This document shows positions 37,769 through 50,405 of a DNA stretch of 64,000 nucleotides, in pieces. Source of the DNA: Campylorhamphus procurvoides (Eukaryota; Chordata; Aves; Passeriformes; Dendrocolaptidae). The first letter of the stretch is position 1; each line of letters opens with the position of its first letter. The stretch covers positions 124,001-188,000 of the forward strand of contig WBMV01007704.1 of NCBI GenBank assembly GCA_013396655.1, in the 5' to 3' direction. The translations under genes were made by a program, and so were the position numbers. A model generated the notes under the pieces. The model was not told the origin of the DNA. It made no database searches and worked only from the letters and a program-made list of their open reading frames with translations.

Positions 37769-40032
37769 AAATACCTTTGACCAAACCAAGCAATAACAGA
37801 AAGGTAATTCATCTTAACTGTAGGATTACTGGAAGGTACCAGTCACTGGTTGACTTGCTAACTAATAGATAACAGTTTTTCCTTAAAACTAATTGTTCAT
37901 TTAACTTTCTGAACAACTCTTGTTTTCCACAGCTTCTGTTTTCATTCTTCCCAACCCATTCTTCCTATGCATAATGGTGACGGCTATCAACCCAGTTTTT
38001 CTAGTGCTTTATGAAAAATGTGATAAGATTATTTTATTTGCATTTTTTACATGTGTTCAGGTGTTTGTTATATTGGGAAATAAATGTTATGTCTTTTGTA
38101 CCTGAGCCAAACTGACCCAAACACCTCCCAGACTGATCTCCTACAGGGATGGGAGGAGTTTTGACCTACTCCTAAGGACATGGGGAATAGGATATGCTTT
38201 TGGGGTAACTTACTAATTCTGGAGATCATTTAAGTAAGCACAGCATAAATTTGGGCCTGTCTGGGATACAGGCTCTCTTAAGTGATTATGCCTGCTCTTA
38301 CAGGTATGAAACCAACTAAATGCACCTCACTTCTGCATCTGGGAGCTTGCTATAAGCACCAAAACCAGACCTGTGAATTTTTGTCTACATGTGGTTTAGA
38401 GGGGGAGAGTGCTCTTGGTGATACACTTGTTCTTGCTCTGCCACAGGCTTAGAGTAAAAACACAGGGTCAAACCTAAGGCACACAGTTGTGGACTTTTGC
38501 CCCAGCAAGACTGCAGTCTTCTTTTGATGAACTAAGAGGTAAGGGCCCATTGGATATAATCCAATGGTTTAAACTTAAAAAATAAGAAAAAATTCAATAG
38601 CATTATATTGTCAAGAGTTCCTGTTGGTTCTAAGAATGCAATTTAAAGCAAACGAACCAAGCTGTGATAGGTACAGTTACCAGCAATACAGAAAAGATCT
38701 TGGCAATTACTTTTATAACAGCAGAGATCTGCTGAGGGTAATTAACATGTATTGCCTTAAGATTGTAGCAGACTTTACAATCACATCGTAAATAGTAGGA
38801 TATCTGTGGTCCCTTTCATGTCTGTGACTCTGCTTTTGCTTTTACATGAGTGTTAACCAGATGACAGTTCTGTCCCTTCATTTATTCTAACAACCCCTCA
38901 AATGCCAAAGCTCCTGGGGATGGAATCCTTGTCTAAGGGAGGAAGAAAAAGAGCAAATATAACTTTGGGTGAGTGTGCAGATTTGTGTTTTCTTCCACAC
39001 CCTGTGCAATTATACCTTGCATAAGTTGATGCTATGTTTTCTGGCAGATGGGAATTGCAAACTGTTACATAACAAAAGGTAAACAAAGGGAATTCTTTAT
39101 CCTTTCTGGGAAAGGCAGCCATACCTTTCCTATTTACAGCAAACCAAAAGTAAATCATTAACATTAAAAATTTGGAAGTCAAAATACTGCTTGGATCTCT
39201 ATATGCTGAGGGACCAGAATCCATAGGATCCTGTAGGAAGGAACACATTTTTCTGTGCACTATTTTCCCTGTTACCCTGCATAAATCAGTAAAGAAAGGT
39301 GTCTCTGTTTCAGGTAGTTGTACGTGTCTGAAGAAAATTAATATACTTGCCTTAAAATAGAACATACATCTTCACTGTTTGAACCTTCCAATGACTTCAG
39401 AAAAGTAAATTCCATGTCTGGAAGTCAAAGACTATTTTGCCTTTTATCTCAGCAGCATCAGGACTGAACCTCAGCATTACATTTCCACAGCAGTCACTTG
39501 TGCATTACATTAAAAAGAGAAATGGAAGTTTTCCAGCAGAAGAAGTACTTCTTTCCAAACGAGCCTTTTTTTGGCCTTGGTTCTGTGAATATGTATGACC
39601 ATTTTTCATGTGCAGACAAATCTTCAGGATAATAGCCCTTAAAATCTTTTTTTTACATATGGCATAATGCTAAGGTAATAAATTAGTCAATACTGTGAAT
39701 GGTATACAGTAAGGGCTATGAATGCCTTAAATACTCCAGGCAGAAAGGTGGCACTTCCTATTCATATTTGCAGAAACATTCACTGGCAAACTTTTAAACC
39801 CTTCTGTGCATGCAGAAAAACAAGCACATACTTATTACAGTAAACCTACATGTTGGTATGGTTTTAAGAGAGTAACATTTGCAGGATTGGAAGCCTTCAT
39901 CTAAATATATACTGATTTTTGCCATTGCCTTTATGGGAGGTTTTATGTACAGGTCTTTTCTCAGCAATGGAAGGGAAGGGAAGGATGAGCAGTTTGTGGG
40001 ACACAGTGCAAACAACTGCTGTCATCAACTGT

Positions 40033-40054
40033 TTCCTTCCTTCCTTCCTTCCTT
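40033..40054 (+). repeat. (TTCC)5.5 microsatellite ending at an N
   Basis: TTCC is repeated five and a half times and stops at an ambiguous base (40055). The assembly probably failed to settle the repeat length here, so the true run may be longer. A GGAAG-type purine repeat lies 50 bp upstream. Confidence 0.95.
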
Positions 40055-41791
40055 NTTACCTTGTACATGCCAGTGAAAAGGCTCACACTTGGAAGAGGTT
40101 TAATGGATTCCAAAGGCCTCTCTCATCACATTATTTCAATTAGTACATCATATGTTTTATCAAGTTTTCCAACAGAAACATTACAGGGAAACGACATAAG
40201 ATCTCTTCTATTGTTTTGCACTTTATGTATGGCTTTCAAGGAAAATACAACTTCTTGTTATTTACTGATAGTGCTCTATACCCAATTTAGCTGCTCACTT
40301 TGCATTTTCCTGATGCAAAACCTATGTCTGGTTACAGACAACTGACCTTAGTTTTCACTTCTGTGTTGCCTTATTTCTGATGCTGTCTAAAAGCTTTATA
40401 GATTAGAATAAAATATATCCCTGAGTGTCGCTATGGCATGTGGGAAGCATTGGGTGGAGAAAATTCTGGTAGAATTTGATCAGATTAGTAAATTTTTCAT
40501 GTTTCTGCAGAAATAAAAAAAAAAAAGTGAAGAATTAAAATAGAGGGATATATATACTAAGAGGTTCTACAATTGGTTAGAAAGACCCTCACACAACAAA
40601 ATGGAAAACACTGTTTGTTGGGCTACAGATTGGCTTAATCCTCACTGTAAGTTCATACATTTTTGCTGAAAGGTAACACAGGCAGGCAAAAAGTCTTTTT
40701 AAAACACAGACCAGTTATGAAAGTGCTAAGAACAGAATTAAAATTTCCCTTCTCTTCTCCTTTCTTCCATTAGGAAGAAATTCCTCTCTCTGTATTCCAA
40801 TCCCACTCAGACCACCAGGCCTGAAAGGACAGGTCTCTGGCAGAGCTAATGTGGAAGGACGTGCCTCTCCTGCCATTATTCCTACAGGTGGAGAGGCAGC
40901 TTTGGATGGATTTACCTCCACCTCACTGCCCTGGAGTGCAAGGTGGGTGTGGGTGAAAGTAAACACGGAGCAAAGTTCTTGCCATGACTGTTCTCTGCAG
41001 AAATTTTCCCCTTTGGTGTCAATTTTCAAATGGAAAATATTTCATGTGCCACCACGAAACAGAAATACTGCAGAGTTACAGAGCGTTGCTCCTGAAAGCT
41101 GTCGTGAAATAAATGTATGTCCGAGGTTATAAAAATGGGGTTTGTATAAACTGCCCTCTTTTAGCAAACACTTCATTTCCTACAATTGTGTGTGCTTTTG
41201 TTTGAACTTATCAAATATGTGCTTGTTCTCCTTCTCTTTCAGGGAGATAAGAAATCTACCCTCCGGATATGCAGAATGATGTTGTTGCAATCACCCTTCA
41301 AAGGGAGATCCACTGTAAACAAATGTTAGTTAGCCTGTCGGCCCTACAGCTTCTCTCAGTGAGCAGCAGAACTTCCAGGAAAAGGCTGGGATTAAGAGGA
41401 GAGGGGAACTTTAGCTTAAAAACAGATAGCTAAATTTCCCTTCTTTGGTCTTAGAAAGATCAAGATTTAAAGGTGTGTGTAATAACATCTAAAAAACCTT
41501 TTATACAATCTTTTCCCCAAGCAGAAAGTGCTTTCCCTCAGAATAGATTGACTCTGAAGTTTGCCAGCATTGCTATGAACCATCTGCACTGGGAAACAAA
41601 ATTATTCCTTAAGGAAAAATACTTGGACCAGATAATTCTGTATAACAGCAAGAGAGTTTCAGCGCACAGGGTACGTAATTTTATTGCTGCAATTACACCT
41701 GCCAGAGTCACATGGCCTCACTGGAGCTGCTATACTGGCCAAACTTTTCATTGTAGACTATATGATCTGTAGTTTTATGTCTTGGCATTGT

Positions 41792-41877
41792 GCTTTTTGT
41801 TGTTGTTTTGGGTCTTTTTTGCTTTGGTTTGGTTTGGTTTGGTTTTTTGTCTTGTTCATTTTGTTTTGTTTTTCTGA
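41792..41877 (+). repeat. T/G-rich tract with (GGTTT)4
   Basis: Four exact GGTTT units occupy 41826-41845 inside a longer stretch of T and G: TTGTTGTTGTTTTGGG before them, TTTTGTTTTGTTTTT after. It resembles the tracts at 30431 and 59801 in composition and strand. G runs are only two bases long in the repeat, so a stable quadruplex is doubtful. Confidence 0.9.
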
Positions 41878-42787
41878 AAAGATAAAACTCCTAAATGTGA
41901 TCAAATCAATACTGTGGAGCCAAGCTTTCCAGCCCAGTTCAACAGAACTGGCCTGCAAGGTTTCCCAGCTTTCCCAGTGTCTCCCCTTCATCAACCTGTC
42001 TCTCAGTGGCACAGCTGGCTCTCAGCACCCTGAGCCTTCTGGATTGGAATTCCTAACAAAGCCACCAGGTGTTACCGGTGTGTGGTCACTTCTTGGACAC
42101 ACAGGTGAACAGGGCAGGGCTGGGCTGTGGTGCTGAGGATTTGGTTCCTCCAGAAGGCTGATGCAGAGTGCTCTTGAGCAAGGTCAGATGTGATGAAGGG
42201 GCTCATGAGGTACCAAGTTCTCTCACATGAGCAGTGAAGCAGATGCAGATTCCCACTCAGCATGGAGGCACCTGGCTCATTTCTGCATTCTGGACAGAAA
42301 CGCAGACAAATTTGCATTAGTGCATGACAGACTTCTCCTCCCGCCTGCTTCTGACTCAAGGAATTGAAAGAGCAATGTCCCAGATCTGTGTATGGTGCAA
42401 ACCCCTGTTTGTTACCAGCACATCTCCCACTGGTATAGGTGCTCTTGGATCCGGTACCCACCACCTTACAGACTGGAGAGAGATGCCTATAGGGTTATTA
42501 ACACAGTGAAATTCCATGTTTATAAATTTGAGGTTTGTCATCACTCACTGTCATGTAGCTTGAATTCATACCCAAATCTGACCTAATCTAAATTCTGAAA
42601 CTTCTGAAATTTGCTAATCCTTAAGATAAGCCTTAATTCATAAAATAGATCTGCAAGGTCACACTGAAGTCAGTGCACTCAGATGTTGCTTAGATAATGG
42701 GTAGTTAAAACCAGAAGATGACTGAGATATTAGAGTGCTTTCCACATAACTACTGTGGGAAGAATCATCTTATTTTTCTTTGTTCCG

Positions 42788-42793
42788 NNNNNN
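42788..42793. other. Assembly gap of six N beside a C run
   Basis: Six undetermined bases are followed at once by eight C (42794-42801). A homopolymer or GC-rich secondary structure is the likely cause. The gap size may be nominal, and any sequence missing here is unknown. Confidence 0.98.
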
Positions 42794-42801
42794 CCCCCCC
42801 C

Positions 42802-45800
42802 TAATTTTATTTGATATTTTTCTGACAACACTAGCTAAAAAATTGTCTATTAAATCAGAGAGAGGTAAACATTCAGTGCTATTGTCAGCTCTTAACAGAC
42901 TTCAATCTCAGTTAGAAAAGTGCTTGTCTAATTGCTATTCATAAGATGTATTCGTGTATTACAGTTCTGGGGGTGCTTGATCCTAACAAGCTAAAGCCAG
43001 TATTAGTTCAAATGTCTTGAATTTGGGTCTCAGAGTTCACAGTGTCTGGTTGCCTCCAGTTCTGTTGTGTACTCAGAGAACGAATTACGGGATATTGTCC
43101 TTGAGAAAGACTTTGTATCTTCCCTGTTTTCTACTCTTCCTCATGAGAAGTGCATTGAACTTATTTACATTTGAAATAAGATCTAATCTAGCAAAGTGTT
43201 TAAGTAAAGGTACATAGATCCTTCAATTTAGGCATGTACATATGTATTTGAAAGAACAATTATTTTGAACTCTAACTTTTATTATTTATCATACACTCTT
43301 GGTTACAAATCTTACCTGTGACTAAAACCTGTCGGCTAATACTAATGGTTTCATATTCTGAGTGACTGTCATTGCCCTTGCACACAGATCAAACCAATCT
43401 GTTAAAAAATGTAAATCCAAGTTGATTTTTCTTGCTTGGAAAACAAAGGTTCAATTGTCAGAATTGTCTATTATTGAAGCATTTTTGCAGAATGTACATG
43501 GATTCACGTCCCTCAGCGCAGTGCATCCTTTGTATGACTTGCTCTCAGCATTTTTGATGTAGGTGATTTTTTCTTTTCAGTCCTAAGGATAGTAGTTTCA
43601 TTTTTCATCACTTCTCTTCCAAAGAATAAAATGTTAGTCTTTACAAAGTTTTCCCTGAATGATAATCTGTACATTATTAATTGTTAATTCATTGGAAGAA
43701 TACTTGATGACTACAGTAGTGAAATGCAAGACTTGTCTCAGAGGAATCTGCATTTCCTCTCTTTGCACTGGTTCTTAAACATTGGTACCTAAACATCAAC
43801 AAGTAGCTGGTCTGTAAATGTTTTCAAATTTAGATCAACATCTGAGAATCCTCATCAAATTCATTTGCAAAGTGTCTGGTTCATGCAAATCCTGCCTGAG
43901 TCAGTGAGAGACATAGGGTGGCAGCAATTTGAAAATAGGCTGTTGCTTTTTCAAGTGCCCAAAGATGGATTAAGAAGGTTAAATCTAAACACTGAGATTG
44001 AAAATGGTGGGGTTTAATTCTCTTGAGATGAACTTTAATGTTGTTGTCCCTGATAAAGTGAGGCTGTGGGAATTATGGCTGCTATTATGCCATGGGCATA
44101 TGGATATTAGAATGTATCTGTTCTATGAGTGGTGGAGTTTTGTGATGTTTGGTAGATTGCTAAAGCTTGTCTGAATTCTAAAAGTCCATAAAAATCCCAT
44201 TATTAATGTTTCTCTTTCCACTGGTACTTCTAGACAAATATACCTTCAAGCATCTGCATTTTCCACGAGTCTACTTGCATGAAGGAGCATATATGTACAA
44301 ATATTCATTCTCAAAGAAATTCCATATATAACCTCACCTGTTGAATTAAATCTTTTCCTGAGAGTTTCCTCTATTTTCTTGTTCCCACTTTCCTCAAATA
44401 ATTCATGTCTTTTTTTGCAAAATTAACTTGCATAGATATTTTATGCAGCATGGTGGTCTCATCTTTCTTGTATTATAATTCTCACACAAAGAAAACTGAT
44501 AAGACAATTTTCTTCATTATAGTGAGAGGAGATTTTTTTTTAAAAGCTTGAATTTCACATGCCTTTTATGGTTAGGTTTGCAGTGCCTTGTTTGGCTGAC
44601 TCATGGCTGATATTGCAAGAAAAAACCTGGAGTACAGGTTGAATAAAACTTTAAGCATCTGGGAATAACCAGCTGGAGTGAAAATCAACTTGGCCAGTCA
44701 TTCTTAAGAAATAATCAGTAAAAAGAATACAAGCAAACTATACACAGTGACATAGTTCAGTTCCAGGAATTCAACAGGCAAATATTTATATCGCTGTTTC
44801 ACACTAGTGCCCATGCTCAGCCATTCTCTAAGCAAGGGATCCCTCAGGCACAATCCATGGTCAAAGAAGTTTCTGGATGTTTCCACACATGTAAGAACAG
44901 AGAAAGTCACAGATGCACATATTTTACATGGCCAGAAATAGTGGTCTGTTCTTGTTAGAATGTTCTGTGAATTCTGCCATCCTCACAGTCATTTGATTAA
45001 ATGAAATTATTTATATTTACATTTGAGAAGTAGGACTTTATTAATGTAAGACTTACCCAGGGCTGCAGTAGCAAGGATGGACATCACATTGATACATGAA
45101 GAAACCACAGTTACCAGAAGGACTTTCTGCTTTATTTACTGATCTAAACCACAGGAATTCTTTCACTGCTTACTTTCTATTCATACAAGTACCATACCAG
45201 AACGGATGGGTTTGGAAAATTAACCTGTGGAGAAACAACAAAATGCAGGTTAAGAGGCTTCTGATTTTAGCTGATGAAAATGAGCTTCAGACCCATGGTT
45301 GTGATTTATGTAAATTAAATACAACCTTTCAGCATCAGAAGATACTCCACTTGGGCCACTTAAAGACAAAAACAAGGGTAAAAAAATGTGCTAATGGTCC
45401 ATGCCACAACACCAGATTATGGTACTCATTGTGTGAGAAATAAGTTAATAATAACAGTTTACCAAGCTTCTCTGTCCTCCGTTATTTGAAATTAGCCAAA
45501 GATTCTAGAGCAATGATTTCTCTCTTTCCTTTCACAGCACTAACTTGGAGCTGCCTCTTGCCACTCAAGTTTATTGCTTTCTTGGACTTTAAACTGGTTT
45601 CTTCTGAGTGAACCAAAGATTGTACTGACCTAAATGTCACTTGAATTAATGTATTCTCGCTTCAGTCTTTATTTTTCTTTTGGAGCCACTTCTCTTTTAA
45701 ATTACCTTGTATTTCAAGGCTTGAAGACAAGGTCAGAGTCGTGCAAAGAATTGAAAGTATGGGATGTTTCAAGTTTGCTTTAAGAGAGACAAGTTTGAAC

Positions 45801-48800
45801 ACAATAATTCACTGATCTTATGTAGTAAAGTAACTACATCTGTACTAATAGCCATTATTTATTTTTTTTATATTATTACATTTTATTACTCAAACCCATT
45901 TGTTTGGTGATGTATTATTCAGAAAAGGTGAAGGGGAGTGACTGGCCAAGCCATATAAAGAACTGTGAGTAAATCATAGATGGAGCTGGAGGACTCCTTG
46001 GCCATAAGTAACTCTGCTGACAATTTTCATCTTACTTCTCTGGTGAACGTTCCTCACCCTCTGCAGAGACCACAGCCACCCCGGGCCCAAGTGCATGGCC
46101 GCACTGACTCCACACATAATGCTTGGTCTGTCAGCTGCTGGTGGATGATACATTGCACCCACTCAGTGCAATGTGAGCACCCAGCTCTTCTGGCCTGCTT
46201 CTCAGCTGCCACTAGAAACGCAAAATATTAGTGTCTTGTATCCAACAGTATTCCTCAGGAAGAATAAGCACCATTATTAAAGCTCACTTTATATGAGAAC
46301 AACTGAACTGTTCCATTCTGCTCTTTGCATGGTCATGGCAATTTTCCTTGAAAATGAGGGCTACAGGCACTATGCTAGCATATTTTTCTAAGAAGTGGAC
46401 ACTGATATTTTGTGGGATCCCGTTTAATCCCGGTAGTTTTCAGTGTGCTCTCTGCTTTTTCAAAGTGCATTGCTACATCTTGCCTTATTCTTGTAGTAGA
46501 GCAGTGTTAAGGTTTTTAAATGTTATGGGGAGGAATTTGTCTGTGTATGAACTACTTCTCTGACATGCCTGTATATCCCAGTGGCTGGAAAATTAGGGAA
46601 ACTGGAATTGGGAAAGAGGATGGGGTGGCCATGGTGGGGGCAAAATTAGCAGAATCAATTGCTATGACAGAGAAGATCAGGGAGCTCCAAACAGAAAATG
46701 AGCAATAGGCAGGGAAGTGAAAGAAAAGAACTGTAGGAAGTAAGGCCAGACTTCTCAAGAGTGAGAAAAAAAAGAGAGAAAAATAAGTTCTGGTGGATTT
46801 CTATGTTTTATTTCTGGATACTTTATATTTTGTAGTTGTCAAATACAATGTGCAAAAATGAAAATGAACCTTAAAACTCACACCTTAAATAAGATTACCC
46901 TCCTTAAAACTAGCTTGCCATTAATTGATTATATAATGTCATGTTTCCTGATCATTGAATTTCCAAACAACAATGTGTGCAGCTTCAGGAATGCACAAAT
47001 GTAGTATAATTCTATTATTTCACAATTGTGTCATAGCTTTTTCTTCTATTGTTCTTCCTTAGACCAGACAAGTTCACCTATCATAGAGTCTTTCTGGGAA
47101 ATAGAACAAATGAGCAGAAACAGCTAAGGAAGACAGAGAGAGGTATATAAACCAGAGAAGAGGGGATCCTTTTGCTTTTTAACCTTTCCTGTTTATATTC
47201 AGTTTCTATTTATCCACTTACTGTTTTGGCTCGTTTGTCTCTTAGAAGGTAACTTGCCTTTATCTGCCACCCTGCATACTGCGATGGATACTTTTTACAT
47301 TAACTAAGACCTCTGAGTTCACTTGCTGCTCTCAATTTCCACCACTTAAAAATTACAAACTTGGCTGTTTCCTGTGTTTTCCTGGAGTAATCACAGCTGG
47401 GACAAAGAATTCCTAAACCAGTTTGCTTCATAACCTGTTCCTCCTGATTGTTACTCTCTGTTCTCTCATTTATCAGACGTATAGACGAGTACAGACTCCA
47501 ACTAATTGCTTAAAAATGTAGCTTCTAGTGGTTTTCTGGTTTAGGATATATCCTATTTTTAAGAGGCTTTTAAGAGCTGCTAATAATTTCTTACAGTCAC
47601 TATTAAAGTAGATATTAAATGGAAAATTTAAAGTGAAAGTATGTCCAGTTTTATCTTAATGTTTTGCTTATTAGATGCTGATAAGAATTAGAAAATTGTT
47701 TGAAAAATTACCAAAAAAGCTATTTGCATATGGCAATAGAAGATTATTTGTATAAGCTGTTTTGAATGGAAAATGCTGCAATGCTGATAATTCTGGATCA
47801 ATTTGGAGAACTGGCTAAATCTTTGCTTGCTTTTATTTTGCTATGTGCCTCAAATCAGGGTCAGAAGGAAGTTGGAGGAAATTGCTCACTTGAAATGTCC
47901 TGTTTCTTAAGCAGTTGGGTGGGTCCAGCATCTGTCAGTCTCAACTCTAAAGGAAAATTCTTTTATGTAATGTGCAGCAAATCCTCAGCTTCATCTAAAA
48001 GCTGTGGCTCTTCAAACTAAGGAGCACAGTACTCAGGGAAACACGATGTCGCAACACACATTACATCAGTACTGCAGATACAGTACCTTTGCTGCTGTTG
48101 TTGCTTGAAATTCCTGGATCAACTGAGTCAGCAAGTTCAGTGTATTTGGAGTTGTTTTATTTCCACAGCAATTCTGCTTTCAAGTGGTTGCAATGAAAAT
48201 ACATCACAACATTTCCTGCATTCCTTACTGAAAGTCGTTGCTTTCAATTTTAGCTTTTTACTTCACATACAGCTGTATTCCCTGTAAGAGGAAGAATCCT
48301 CTTTATTCATATCTGACAAGTACTTGAGCCTAAAAGTTAACAAACACCAGGACCAAACTTGACTGGACTAAATATGATACTTGGAAGCAGTTGCAGGGAC
48401 CTTCCTACCCATTCTTTTTGTGTGTGGAATTTTGCATGGAGCTGATGTCCTGCAGTTGAACAACATCTGGTCTTTCTTCACCTCCTTTCAGACTTGATCT
48501 GTGTTATCAAATGTTGTTGCTTAAACTAGAGAGAAGGGCCTGCAGTGCACTCTTCCCATCCAGTATAATTTAAAGGATGAGGAGGAATGAGGTCAGGGCA
48601 TGACGGGAGACCCAAAAAACATTAGGGTTAGGTACTGACGACAGAGTTCCCATTTTCATTGAGACACTTGCACATCCATGCTCTCACCATGTCATCTGGT
48701 TTTCAGAGCCCAATTCCACCTTTTCTTTTGGACAGCAGGAGATGCACTTGAGCACACTTGCCCTGTGGTTGAGGCACAGGCTGGAGTGGCATGGACTGAG

Positions 48801-50329
48801 GGGCCTGGTTGGCATGAACCTCTGCATTTTGGGTACAGAACTGAAGTTCTGTATTCTGGAGCAATATCCACGGCTAGGAAAGTCTTTGTCTGCAAGAGAG
48901 GAGTTGCAGGAAAAGAAAGGTCTTGCAGCACCTGGGAAAATGTAAGAGAATTGTGTTTAACATCAAAGAGCTACAGCAGAAAGAATAGGCCAAACTTACA
49001 GGAGTCACTGCTGGTGGGAGGAGAAAGAATCACACTGGACAAAGGATCACAGAAGATCACTTCTCAGGAGTGGAGGCAGGGGACAGTGGAGAAACAACTA
49101 ATTGCAGAGTAATGCAGTAGAAAGATTGACCTGCCAGCCTGCAGAGCTCAAGCACCACTGACCACTGCACCATCCACAGACAGTTTTGTTGGTCTTTCTG
49201 TAAAACTCTTGTGCAAAGTAAATATGCAAATAATGCTTGTTTTGTTAAAATAAGAAAGCACTTAAGTTTGGTGGACACCAAACAAATATTTAAGAATATC
49301 GAAGAGTAATTACAGCCTCAGAAATTATGAAGTTAGCAAGAACAACTGTAGATACCAACGTGAGGGAAAAAGACTGTACATTCACTTGGCAAAAGATGGG
49401 AACATATTTTTAAAGATGGTTTAAAAGCTTCTGGCACACAGCAGAGCATAGACTCAGAGTAAATATATTCCATACATCACTGGAACCACTGGAACCCAAC
49501 TCACATGTTGGCAAATTTCCTGCAGACTTGAGTTGGAGTTTTGAATTTGGTCTTTTGCTTGCATATTACCTGTGTTTATACAGTGGTCTCACTGCTTTGA
49601 AGTATTTCCTGGCTTGTGTGATCTCAGCTTGTCTTCTTTCAGCTTGGGGGCTACAAGCAGATCTCCATGTCTGATAATTTTTAGGGAAAGCCATGGAGGT
49701 CTTCCTTTTTAGCAAACAGGCTCAAAGGCTGAGAACCTGGTGAGTGAAGGATATTCAGAGAGAAGAAATAGACAGCCCTCAGATTTTGTTTCTTTATATG
49801 AAATGCGTCTGAATTCTCATCTATCTGAAATCTGCCAATCACCTGTAACATTTTGGATGGAAAATTCTTGGTTTAGATTATGTATGATCCATGTGTCACA
49901 AGCAATTAGTGGAAATTAAAGGTCCCTTGCAATAATTTACGTATTTACTCTCTTAGTGCCAATGTTCTTGCACGTTCTGGCCAGTGCCCTTCACAGAATG
50001 GTGGCCCAGAGCAGTGACAGAAGCTGCAGAGACAGAGGGTGAGAGGCCCCTGGGGAAGAAAAGTTGGGGTGGATTTAGGTCCTTAAGCTTGTTTTCTGCC
50101 CATGTTGGGATCAAGCCACTTACCATTTCTGGAGTAAGAAAGGAAGGTCCACCAAGAGGGACAGGAAGGACTGTGAGTTGATTTTTCTTGGCTCCCTGGA
50201 GATCAAGAAGTGACAACAATGACATTCTTTTTTTCTCACTGTTTATCGTCCTGTGTGTTTCTGGGCGAAACACTAGGTAAGGTTCGAGACGATGGTCTGG
50301 AAAAAGAGTTATTGGAACTATTCCCTTAG
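42802..50329. other. Noncoding AT-rich DNA, no gene recognised
   Basis: Open frames reach 144 codons (48678-49112) and have no domain that I recognise. A TATATAAA word at 47144-47151 is the best TATA-like sequence, but nothing gene-like follows it. Nine-base T runs occur, for example at 44533-44541. I see no CR1 or SINE in this 7.5-kb stretch. Confidence 0.7.
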
Positions 50330-50405
50330 CGGGAGCTAGATGGCGCCGTGGATTAATGCTCCAGCCTTACCTGGGTTGCGCTGAGGCAGAGCCGGTGTGG
50401 TCAGG
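50330..50405 (+). mobile_element. Possible tRNA-derived SINE head / Pol III promoter
   Basis: TGGCGCCGTGG at 50341-50351 matches the tRNA A-box pattern TRGCNNAGYGG at ten of eleven positions, and it is followed by ATTAATGC as in the D-loop region. GGAGCTAGATGGCGCCGTGG resembles the heads of tRNA-derived SINEs known in other amniotes. A weak B-box-like GGTTGCGCTGA starts at 50374, about ten bases closer than in a tRNA and with several mismatches. No full cloverleaf can be drawn, so this is not a functional tRNA. It could be a decayed SINE or chance. Confidence 0.3.

Larger units (their letters stand above)
37769..42787. other. Noncoding AT-rich DNA, no gene recognised
   Basis: The minus-strand frame of 155 codons at 38898-39365 and the plus-strand frame of 150 codons at 41684-42136 have no family resemblance, and the second runs through the T/G tract. 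The microsatellite at 40033 and a 12-base A run at 40515-40526 are the main simple sequences. GGAAGGGAAGGGAAGG at 39969-39984 is a short purine repeat about 50 bp before the TTCC run and may be its inverted partner. Confidence 0.7.

Noticed and set aside
38898..39365. 155-codon minus-strand open frame
   Set aside because: Composition is random, no domain or family resemblance is visible, and no splice or promoter support was found. The length is not exceptional for 64 kb.
47144..47151. TATATAAA as a TATA box
   Set aside because: No reading frame, CpG enrichment or other core element follows. Such words are frequent in AT-rich DNA.
48622..48632. TTAGGGTTAGG as interstitial telomere repeat
   Set aside because: Under two units; expected by chance.
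50341..50351. TGGCGCC as a retroviral lysine-tRNA primer-binding site
   Set aside because: The match stops after seven bases and no LTR or retroviral coding remnant lies nearby.
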